From Eucommia ulmoides (taxonomy: Eukaryota > Streptophyta > Magnoliopsida > Garryales > Eucommiaceae), in NCBI GenBank assembly GCA_016647705.1, contig JAENRU010000279.1, forward strand, positions 1-64,000: a stretch of 64,000 nucleotides of DNA. The letters are read 5' to 3'. The notes beneath the pieces are model-generated. The model made no database searches. It was given only the letters and a program-made list of their open reading frames with translations, and was not told the origin of the DNA. Positions 12,301 through 22,000 of this stretch are shown piece after piece. Position 1 is the first letter of the stretch. Every line of letters starts with the position of its first letter. The translations under genes were made by a program, and so were the position numbers.

Positions 12301-13266
12301 TATGATCAATCCAGGCTTCAATCCTTTCCTCGAATTCATGTCGTCGGATACCGGCGACAAATTCTGACTCCCTCCCGGTGAATCATCGGAGTTCTTCCGG
12401 CAAGATTTCTGGAGAGGAAATCCGCACAGAAGCGGATTGTTGAGAAACGCTGTCGGACCTTGATTCGCAAACGATCCAGTCTGAGGGATTTCGCCGCTGA
12501 AATTGTTGTTTCGAAGATCGAAGCTCACTATTAACTGTAAATCGCCCAGCGATTTGGGAATTTTACCTGAAAAATGATTGAACGAGAGATTTAGGGTTCC
12601 GGACAACGATTTCAATTCGCCGATATCTTCGGGAATCGAACCGTTGAGAGAGTTGGACGAGAGATCTAGCTGAACCAAATTCGCCAATTCCGGGAAGATT
12701 CCCGTCGGGATCTTACCGGAAAACTTGTTATCGGCGAGAATCAGCCGCTGCAATTGCCGGCAATTACGTAGATCCGTAGGGATGGATCCCGATAGCGAAT
12801 TATTGGAGAGATCGAGATTTTGAAGACGAGGGAGACTGCACATCGAGGGAGGGAGAGAACCGGACAGATTGTTACCGTAGAGAAATATACTGTGCAGTGA
12901 AGAAGCATTGAATAACTGATCCGGAACAGAGCCGTAGAAGTTATTCCCATGGAGGTTCAGTCGCCGGAGATACACTAGGGTTCCGAGCTCAGACGGAATA
13001 TATCCACGGAGACTCTTCCCGGAGACAGCAATTCCAACGACGCGTGGATCAGAAGAATCGGAAACATTCATACACGAAATTCCTGTCCATTGGCACGGCG
13101 TGGCGTCGTTCTCGTTCCAGTCCGAGAAAAAGGCGGCACCGTCATCCACGGCCGACTTCAACGACAGCAATGAAAGACCGTCGGAAGATAAACAAAATCC
13201 GGCATAAACAAAACACTGAAAACATATAAATAGAAAACCGAATTTGATTTCATAGAGCTCCGGCAT
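9368..13266 (-). CDS. LRR receptor-like kinase (ZAR1-like, LRR III type)
   Basis: Two coding exons, 13266-11742 and 10011-9368, give a 722-residue membrane protein. The donor reads AAAG/GTATGT, the acceptor AATAG/GTAG, and the intron has phase 1. The order is a signal peptide (about 1-27), an LRR N-cap with PCQWTGISC (57-65), about seven LRRs, a single membrane span (319-343), a Gly/Ser-rich juxtamembrane stretch and a kinase domain from about 425. The glycine loop is GKSGLG (429-434). The usual VAIK lysine is arginine (VAVR, 447-450) and HRD is HGD (547-549), while DFG is present (567-569). From memory these changes are typical of the Arabidopsis ZAR1/At1g66830 group, so kinase activity may be weak or atypical. 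ZAR1 acts in zygote division; whether this is the orthologue cannot be told. A TATA-like element lies at 13389-13398. A fragment of this gene sits at 3035-3140. Confidence 0.9.
10012..11741 (-). other. intron of the LRR-RLK gene
   Basis: This 1.73 kb intron splits the kinase domain just after the hinge region. It contains a poly-C run near 10187-10207 and, at about 11380-11700, two related copies of an AT-rich segment (AATTTGATTT, GTAAATTTTT.TTAACAAAA.TTGTTAAAAA, ATCCAAAC). This segment resembles the repeats in the U-box gene leader at 31.5-32.0 kb. No exon-like frame was found inside. Confidence 0.75.
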
Positions 13267-13388
13267 CTGGAATACAAATAACTCAAAATCTCTGAATTTG
13301 CTAACAGCTCGACCGTATATATGTAGAGAGGAGGAGGAGGCGGAGGGAGGTGGCGGTGGTTGGGTGGTCGAGGGTGGGGGAAGGTGGA

Positions 13389-13398
13389 GGTATTTATG
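13389..13398 (-). promoter_or_regulatory. possible TATA box of the LRR-RLK gene
   Basis: The minus strand reads CATAAATACC about 120 bases upstream of the start codon, a usual distance if the 5' leader is near 90 bases. No experimental start is known, so this rests on motif and position only. Confidence 0.4.
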
Positions 13399-14046
13399 AG
13401 AAAGAGACTGAAGTGAGGAGGTGATATAGACGGGTGGGGCCCAACTCCCGCCAAAAAGAAGAGTTGTTTCCTAACGGAAAGGAAATGAAAGTAGTAGAAG
13501 TGGGAGAAAAGCAAAGCTTACGACCTTTTTCTTGTTTGGATATAAATTAAGAGTTACGAAGACTCAAAAAATTATTTTTTAAGGATTTATATTTTATATT
13601 TGAAGGTAGAAACGAGATATTGTTAATATTTGAACTGCAAAAATGTAATGAAAAAAATGTAATGCAAAAAGTAACCAATTATATAATAAATACGTTATTA
13701 TCTATATATTATCTATAATAATTATATATATGATTATATATTATCTATAATAATTATATATATGATTATATATTATCTATAATAGAGGGATGGTGTTTCT
13801 CTCGCTTTTGGCATAGCTCATGTATTAAAATATTAAACTTTTTACCAAATTTCTCTAAATTTAAATCTGATCGGATTGAATTCTACACAGATTATTTTTG
13901 TTTATTGAAATAGTGGATTGAGATATTATTTTGAAATTATTATTGAGTTGAATGCGTTTGTGTAATCAAATCAAGTAAACAAATAATTAAAATGTAGTTA
14001 TTCAAGATATATTTTTGGTATATATTTAACTGGTATTTAGACCATG

Positions 14047-14375
14047 TGTTGAGTTTATCCCACGTCGGATGTAAAAATAGTTGGTGGTCAAGTTATAAAT
14101 GTGAATAAAAGTTTCAGCTCATGAGCTAACTTTTGGGGTTGAAAGAGACTCAAGACCACCCTAAATTAGTACCAAAACTCAGGTTACAACAACTCCGAGA
14201 GAGACTGATTGAGGGTTAACAGACCAAAAACTCAATATGTGAAGAAAAGATTGTTGGGTTTATCTCATATCAGATATGAAATGAACTGATGATCAGGTTA
14301 TAAGTGTGAAGGAAAGTCTCACTTCATGAGTTAGTCTTTGAAATTGAGAAATGCTCAAGGTCACCCTAAATTACA
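14047..14375 (+). mobile_element. TRIM (short LTR element), two LTRs
   Basis: The element has two LTRs, about 14047-14169 and 14252-14375, each opening with TGTTG.GTTTATC. and containing GGT.AAGTTATAA.TGTGAA and CACCCTAAATTA. The short interior of about 80 bases begins with a degenerate version of the initiator-Met tRNA primer site. Flanks read CCATG at 14042-14046 and CTATG at 14376-14380, a 4 of 5 target-site match. TRIMs carry no genes and move with enzymes from other elements. LTR divergence by eye suggests an old insertion. The second copy in the window is at 56163-56490. Confidence 0.75.
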
Positions 14376-15417
14376 CTATGTAAGTTATTAAATAATGATA
14401 ACTTTTTTTTTAATTTAATGATTATGTTTAATTCAATACAAGATTTTCTAATTAAATGAGATTTATTTATTGAATTCAATGCAAGTTGAATGTTAGTAAT
14501 CAATTTTGTTTTAATTAATTGATAAAATTCCACATATTATTATTGAGGAGATGACTAGCTAAACATCCCTTTCATCTAACAAACACCACCCATACTCCAA
14601 CAACAAAAAGACATTCTTTTAACAATTTTTATTTTCTAGTACCCTTTTTGGCTTTGGTTGTCTATGATTTCTTAATACAAACTTGACTTCTACTACTCTC
14701 CAAGTGCACTTAGCTCTCTCTCTCTCTTTCTTTCTTTCTTTATATATATATATATATATATATATATCATTTGATCTAATGGTTTAGTATTGATTTGGAT
14801 GATGATTCCATCTCACTTTCAATGATGGGGAATATGCTTAGAAGCTAAAAAAATAACACACACGCAAACAAATTAATCTTAAAGAACTAAGGTTAAATTA
14901 CACATTGTACCCCTAAAGTTTGGATGTAGTCTCAATTTGTCCCTTGATATTTTAAATATTATAATTTACCCCTATGAAGTTTGATTTTTGTATCAATTTG
15001 ATCCGATTGACTGACTCTGTTCAATCTTGATATTCAAATTAGTCATTTAACTTGTACATAAAAAAAAATTAATGCAATAAAAAAGATTATGTTGTACTTT
15101 ACACCATAGAAATTTGAGTATCATTGCACTTTACCCCTAATCTAACAAAAAAAAAAAATTGACTGAAATGAGACAATTGAACTATATTAATACAAAAAAT
15201 AAATTTTAAGGGATAAATTGTAAAAATTAAAATATCAGAAGGCAAAGTGAAATCGCACCCAAACTTAAAGGCTGCAAATTGGGATTTTACCAAGAAATAA
15301 AATGTTATTTTCAAACATGTGTTATATAAATTAAGAATTTTAGGAGAATAAAAATTTATCTACTCAGTATATACAATACAAATTAAGTTATGAAAATGGT
15401 GAAATTATTCTCAGATT

Positions 15418-15605
15418 TTACGGTAAAGTGTGTCTGGACCAGTTTACGCGTAATTCGACTAATCACCTTTTAAGACGATCTGTAAGTCGCACTTCTCCGA
15501 TCAATCCGGTAATTCAGAATTAAATCTAAGATTTTATTCATAAAGTAGTTCTTAGAAAAATCAATTCTAGTAGACCTTTCTTCTTGTTCTTGTAGAGTTG
15601 TTGGA
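15418..15605 (-). mobile_element. SINE, family B
   Basis: Read on the minus strand it runs from a tRNA-like head to a tail with CCAGACACACTTTACCGTAAA. It shares AATTAAATCTTAGAT-type words and the tail with the copies at 15804-15978, 26786-26985, 45543-45718 and 46012-46200. The internal B-box-like site is decayed in this copy. Confidence 0.6.
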
Positions 15606-15803
15606 TGTAGGGTTTGTAAATATTAATTGATCAATTTTTACCTGTACTTACGTAGTAATGTGCTCTGACATATCGTCTGAAAATGGCATGTGATCCCATG
15701 GCTTTGACTTGACTTGAAAAATGGGGGATGAAATGTACCTAATGCCCATATGAGCCATCTTACCCTTCTATTTTTTAATAGATTTTTTATTTTTAGTTCT
15801 AGA

Positions 15804-15978
15804 GTAAATTGTACTAGTTATCTCTTCGAGCGATCTTCAGAATACACTCTCTTACATTAGTCTGAAGAATTTGTGATTAAACTCAAGATTTAATTCTTTG
15901 AGCGTTGCTCAAGAAAATCGAACTCTGATTGACAAGTAAATAGAAACATTATCTTACCAATCGGACTAACACCTCTTC
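15804..15978 (-). mobile_element. SINE, family B
   Basis: On the minus strand it begins GGTGTTAGTCCGATTGGTAAG, an A-box-like head, and has CAGAGTTCGATTTTC as a B-box-like site. AAGAATTAAATCTTGAGTTT follows, as in the copy at 46012-46200. It has no coding capacity. Confidence 0.65.
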
Positions 15979-16286
15979 GGTACCATTTTTGACTCTTTTA
16001 CAGGGATCAATATGTTGAAAAAAATAAATAATAATTAAATAATAAGAGATTAAATTAAAAATTAAATATATATGTGCCATTAATTGCACTATGGGGCATT
16101 CTTTTTTATGAGATGGGCCAACATGAAGACATGCTTCCATTTCGGCTCTAACTTTGAAAAATTCACGATTGGCACATAACACAAAGATTATCATTAATAT
16201 ATTTTTTTTCATTATAAATCATCATGCATTTAAAAAAAAAAATAGCAAACTAGAGTTCATTAAAGGTTTTGAGAGTACCAACAAAA

Positions 16287-16460
16287 TGTAGATCGAGTGG
16301 CAGGGCATACTTGAGCTAAAGCAATTGAGGACCCTTTACAAAATCAGAGATTCGAGTCTACGAAAAAACTTTAATTGGGAGGAACAGTCACGCATCCCAA
16401 ACGAGCTAATCTTTCACTCTATGTGAATAGGAGGACACTCGTGAGTATACCAAAAAAAAA
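16287..16460 (+). mobile_element. SINE, family A
   Basis: The head begins GTAGATCGAGTGGCAGGGCA, a B-box-like GATTCGAGTCTACG follows, the body has CACGCATCCCAAACGAGCTAA and CACTCTATGTGAATAGGAGG, and the end is CTCGTGAGTATACC with an A run. The same order is found at 48872-49062 (+) and 50108-50278 (-). SINEs of this sort come from tRNA genes and use LINE enzymes. Confidence 0.7.
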
Positions 16461-17631
16461 ATTGGGGGAGTGGCAATAACACTTTCCTATTTTTGCATTC
16501 GTAGAATGAATAGTGATAAGTTAGGGGGTCTCTGTAGTTTCAATTCGAACAAATAATATCTTGAAGTTCCGTAATTATCCTACTAGAGTCCAAATCAATA
16601 ACTTTATTATAATTTTGGATGAAAACAGTTAATTGCCGTACACCCAATTATTTTTAAGGGAATTCTATGAGCATTTTCAATCTTTTTCTTTCTCCCTTAC
16701 AAATTCAACAAATATATATATATATATATATTATGTCATGTGTATATTGTTGAGTATTTGAGCGAGAAAAAGAATGGGAGGAAAAGGGAAAATTAGAATT
16801 CCACGTAAATCCTTTTGAAATTGTACATGACAGGTGGCTATTACTAATCCAAGATTGTAATGGAGGACAATGGCTTAGATGGCTACATGATTAATAAACT
16901 TTAAGTTGTTCTATGTTCAAATTGAAACCATGGGAACCAAAGTGAGATTTTGGTCAAGCTTTAAGAGTACAAAATATAATAATCCGTAAGTTTTGGAGAG
17001 TACATGACAAAATTCTTACAAGTACTCATTCTAAATATTAGAGTACATGTAAGAATTTTTTAGAGTTTAAATGGCATTTTCCTACTAAATGATAACACAT
17101 CATGAAATAATCACTTTTAAAAAAATCTAAATAATCAAAGCTATGAGTACCCTATAAAGCTATTATTGCTAAGACAAGGAGTAAGATGAGAAAAAATGGT
17201 GAAACAATGGGTTTGCTTTGTACCAAAGGGAGGTCTTAATGACTACTAAGCATTTGGTGTATTTGCGTGTGGGTGTGGTGGTTCAACTTGCCTCATGAGT
17301 AGGCATAGGGTCCCATTTTCCATGTTTTTACCATTTGTATGTGGGTGATCCATGGCTTGAATTAGGCACTAAGCAAAGTTTGCTAAAACAATCTTAAGTG
17401 CCACTAAAACCCCAATCATTTAATCAACAAAAAACAAAAAAAATCCTTAAATAGGAATGTTATTGTTTACCTACCCCAACTCTAAAAATTTCATCATTTT
17501 TTTGACAAAATTTCGAATATCTCGAGATCCAGAGATCCCTAAAGAATAATGAGATTATTGGCTCAATTTATCAATTTTGAAGTCTCCAGATTTCACAGAT
17601 AAAAAAATTTGCAAAGTAATGTCTAGGTGGT

Positions 17632-18025
17632 GAACTTGTTAATCTCGTTTTTAGGGATTTGACTCTATTTTTAAATGCTACTAGTATTGATAACCAGATA
17701 AGGAGTAACTTTCTTTTGGTTTTGGAGATTCAACCCTATTTTTTAGGTGCTACCAGATAACTAGATAAGAAGTAATTTTCTCTTGGTTTTCGGGATTCAA
17801 GCACCGATGACCAGAGAATAAGTAATTGTCTCTTCGTTTTAGGGATTCAACCCTATTTTTAGGTGGTTCCACCACCGATGATCAGATAAAAAGTAACTCT
17901 CTTGATTTTAGGGTTTAGGCTCCTATTTCGAGGTGCCAACACTCTTGGTTTTAAAGATTCAACCTTATTTATAGATACCGACTCTATCTTAGTTTTAGGG
18001 AATCACCCTACTTATAGATAATACA
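17632..18025. repeat. degenerate tandem array, unit near 70-80 bases
   Basis: About five to six decayed units carry the words CTCTTGGTTTTAGGGATTC, AACCCTATTTTTAGGTG, ACCGATGA.CAGATAA and AAGTAAC in the same order. Units differ by small deletions. No open frame runs through it and no transposon ends were seen, so it looks like an old minisatellite. Confidence 0.7.
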
Positions 18026-18423
18026 AAATTCTCTTTTCTTCATAAGTTCAACCAAACATGTGCAATTTCAATAAAAGTAATAATGTAGTCTTGACTATAA
18101 CCTTCACTAGGCATGTCAAAGGTTGTTAGGGAAAAACAAGTGGATATTTCAATTCAATTTTGTATATTCCATTAGAAGAGAATCCTACCTTTTCCTTAAC
18201 CACTATTGATTTGTCTCTTTCCTTTGACATGTGCGAGCACATGTAGTGATGCTGACAAAGCCTTACCTCAACCAGTGGCTTAAAACTAAAGCAAAAATCT
18301 GCCATTTGTTTTTTGGATTTCTAAAAATACCCTTTTTTCCTCCTTTTTTAAGGATTAAAGCAACTATACCTATGCCAATATATATGTGTGTGTCTGTGTG
18401 TGTGGTCCCTATATAGGCCTTCA

Positions 18424-18780
18424 ATTTGTTAAATTGCACATTTGGATCCTCAAGTTTCACATTAAAAAACGTTAAAAATTTTGGACAGAGGACGAGTTTT
18501 GATGTCTTGATGAGAATACTTTAGCCATTTCACCACAAAATTTAAGACGTTCTCTTCACTTTTCTCGTCTTTAAAAGGAGAAAAGAGCCTATTTATTATT
18601 TAAAAAATATTAAGAAAAAAAGTTTAAATTTAATCGAGTAATAAAATGACAAAAATATCCTCCATTAAAAGACCACGGACTAAACAAAAACCCATCTTCT
18701 GTCCAAAATATTTGACGTCGTTGTAATTTTTGTAAAATTGAAACAAATGTGAAACTTGAAAGACCAAATGTGCAACTAAA
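18424..18780. mobile_element. MITE of about 355 bases
   Basis: The left end, TTGTTAAATTGCACATTTGG followed by TCAAGTTTCACATT, pairs with the right end, GTGAAACTTGAAAGACC followed by AAATGTGCAACTAAAC, as terminal inverted repeats of about 35 bases. Sequence at 1-350 is similar to the right half. It has no coding capacity. Confidence 0.7.
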
Positions 18781-19032
18781 CAAGATCTCAGGATCCATAT
18801 CGACAGTCACCATATATGTCGGGGACCCAAAATATAAAATTCCAGCAACCCCCACCTTTCCCCCAACCCACCCACCCACCCCCACCCAAAAGAGAATGTT
18901 AAAATAGCCTTAAAAGTAAGTTCAACAAAAATCAAAGGGAATAATAAGATGCTTGTAGTTGAAAAGAAAGAAAGAACATCACAACATATGACGTACTTTT
19001 AAGAACATCACAAAAGAACATTCTTCCCTCTC

Positions 19033-22000
19033 TTAGGCTGCAGCCACTTCAGTCATTTCATGTTCGACGGTTGCTGGTTCAACCGGATAGTACATGTAGT
19101 GAAGCTCTCCGACATCGTCTCCCGATAGCTTCTTCCATCCATTTGCTCCAACATGATATACTTTTATTTAAAAAAAAAAAATTGTTTAGATATGGGAGCA
19201 TATAATTGCATACGATATATTACTAGCGACTTTGGCACACTGCGATTGCGATTTCTAAAAAATTGTAGCATAGATTAGAGAGAGAATTTAATTATTTTGT
19301 AATAAGGGCACCATAGATATTGATATTTCATGTGTTGTTGCACAAAAAAATGATTGCCTTACCGTCCACTCTCCCAATATATATATATATATCCTGCGTG
19401 TATTTATATAGGGAGATAGATAGAAATAGATATACACACACGTATAAGGTTTTTGGGGGGATAAAATGTAATTTGCAATTCTAAGTTTTTGTATAAATAT
19501 TGAACGAAAAACTTGTCCATCTATGTATGTGTATGTGTATTGCGTTAAATTTATTACCCCTTACACTTCGGCCTTGTTTCATTTTAACCCCTCTATTTTA
19601 AAAACCTAAACATCACCCCATTCTACTCTTAACTGGAGTGAACTCAGAACTCACAATTTATCAATGTGTATGCGTGCGTGTGTGTGTGGGTCTATATATA
19701 ATGATTTAATTGACCTTTATTTTTAATTTAAATTTATTATTTAAAGGTACTAAAGAGGAAAAATTAACATTTTCTCTCACTAACTCTCTTTCCCTCCCTA
19801 TTTCTATTTTCCTTTCATTTTTTAATAAAAATAAAATAATAGGTTGTTTGTCGGTTTTATGTAAAATTTAGATAGAAATTTTAATTTCACCAATTTTTTA
19901 ACATATTTCGTTAAGTTAAACAAACAAAAAAGTCATTTTCCAATTTATCATAAGTCCGTAAAGGGTAGGTTTTTAAACTGGAAAGGACATAATGAAACAA
20001 GATCAAAGTACAGGGGTATAAAAGGCAATATATATATGTATATGGGGAGAGAGAGTACCGCTAGCAACACCGCCACTGGCGCCATCTCTAAAGGTAGCAT
20101 GATAAATAGCTCGTCTAGCCAACTCCGCAGCTTCTTCAACGGACATATCATATCGGTATCTATTACATTTGCAATAAGCAACCATGACAACACAGTATGT
20201 CAGTACCATACAAGAATCAAGAATGTGTGCGCACACACACACACACTCTTTGCACGCCTGGAGTTTCACAGAAATCCCACTTAGGCAACATATTAAACCT
20301 GAAGTATCAAAATCATGCCAAGTTAGTTCTTCTATCATTTTTTAAGATGGAATTCACCCATATGGATAATTCTGTGTCTGACATATGGCTGATTTCCGTC
20401 ATGAAAAATAATGAAGGTACTGATTTGGAGTGAATTGACACAATTTTGATACTTCAGGGTTTAATGTATTTAAACTGAAAATACAGGGGCTAAAATGGAA
20501 TGTTATCTATTCTAATATATCTATTCTATAATCATGACATATTTTACATTTGAGACCTAAATTTCCAACCGTTGATTTAAATTTTGTTAAAAAACGACAT
20601 AACAATCTCTCAATAACATGTACTTTCGTTATTAATATATTTCAACTAACTACAAGGTATCCAAGATTATTGTATTGACTTAAAATTAGTACTGTTGAGC
20701 ACAGTGTATATACCAGTACGTAATAAAATAACTATAAGATATTCAAGATTAAAGTATGGTTCAAGAGATGCACATATCCTCCAAGGAGTTCGCTATCTTT
20801 GAAAATAAAAAGCATCGGAATAGACTTTTCACCCTTATTTGGGCTTTTCTATCATATTTAATATGAAGGTAAAGCAAGTTCAACTAAGCTGATTAGGTGG
20901 TTTATGAGTTAAGCTTCGGCTTTTAGTTCAGTATAGATATATTGCAAAGGGGTTTTGACACTTTGCACCCCTGAAGTTTGACCATTTTTTCTCTTTGGTC
21001 GCTATAGTTTCAATTTGAACACGTGACACCCTAAAGTTTCATAATGATCACATTTCAGTCCATATCGATAGATGCAATAAAATTTTGGATGGCAAATCAT
21101 CACCCGACTTTGCATCCTCTCCCTTTGCCCTTTACAAATTTTATAAAGAAAAAACTTGTATAATAGGAAGGAAAGGAGAAGGCTGGAAATGTCCACAAAA
21201 CCCCATAAAAACAGTCATATGCGCTGCATGTGACTATTTTCTATCCAAAATTGTAATGGGAATAATGACTTAGGCTGTGGTGGGATGATTAGGAAACTTG
21301 AAGAAGTTACCTGTTCAAAATTGAATTCAAACTATGAGGACCAAAGTGAGATTTTGGTCAAAGTTCAGTGTTATAAAGTGTCAAACCCCCTACTGCGAAA
21401 ACAAAAATTGTAGAGAGAGAGAGAGAGGTAAGACGCACCCGTTGTCCAACACCCCATAAGCATATGGCGAACCTGACCCGACAGAGAATCTGGTTCCTTT
21501 AAGCCGACCTCCTTCACTGTCTACATAATATAAACCAGGACCCTACAGAAGAGAAAAATAAAAGGGGTTTCTATAGGAGGCATACAAACAGAGGAGAAAT
21601 TAACGGTATATAATATTCAGTTACTATAGACGTTATAACCTTTTCATCCCAGCCAGCAATCATGGTTCCAACTGATAAACCCATTCCACGGTAAGAATAA
21701 AGAATGTTTGCCAGCAGCTTTGAGGCGCCAGTGACTGAAATTCTTCTCTTATTGGCAAGCTCATGTAAGCGGCACTGATACACGCAATATAGATTATTGG
21801 TTCTCTTCTTTTAGATGGAGAATTCATATACAAATTTAAAAACAAAAAATGGTTTAAGTGTTTGAATCATGATGTCAAATTAATGCCTAATCAAGTTAAG
21901 CCACCGTTTGGGAAAACTTTTTTTTTTATAGACTTTTTATAATATATATTTTAGGGGGAAAAAAAAGGTTAAACAAAAAAAAATAGTTTTACTAATAATC

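Larger units (their letters stand above)
13399..19032. other. gene-free stretch between RLK and PBE1
   Basis: No gene is recognised. It holds an AT-rich 40-base tandem repeat (about 13690-13785), a TRIM at 14047-14375, an (AT)n run near 14742-14768, an element with ends near 14892 and 15300 (ACCCCTAAAGTTTGG and its approximate inverse), two minus-strand SINEs at 15418-15605 and 15804-15978, a plus-strand SINE at 16287-16460, a tandem array at 17632-18025 and a MITE at 18424-18780. Short open frames in it look accidental. Confidence 0.55.

Noticed and set aside
11842-12367. Plus-strand open frames inside the RLK exon
   Set aside because: They are antisense to a clear LRR-RLK coding exon and reflect its codon bias.
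14041-14380. Possible Cassandra TRIM with 5S rRNA-like promoter
   Set aside because: The LTRs lack the 5S A-box and C-box sequence, so it is another TRIM family.
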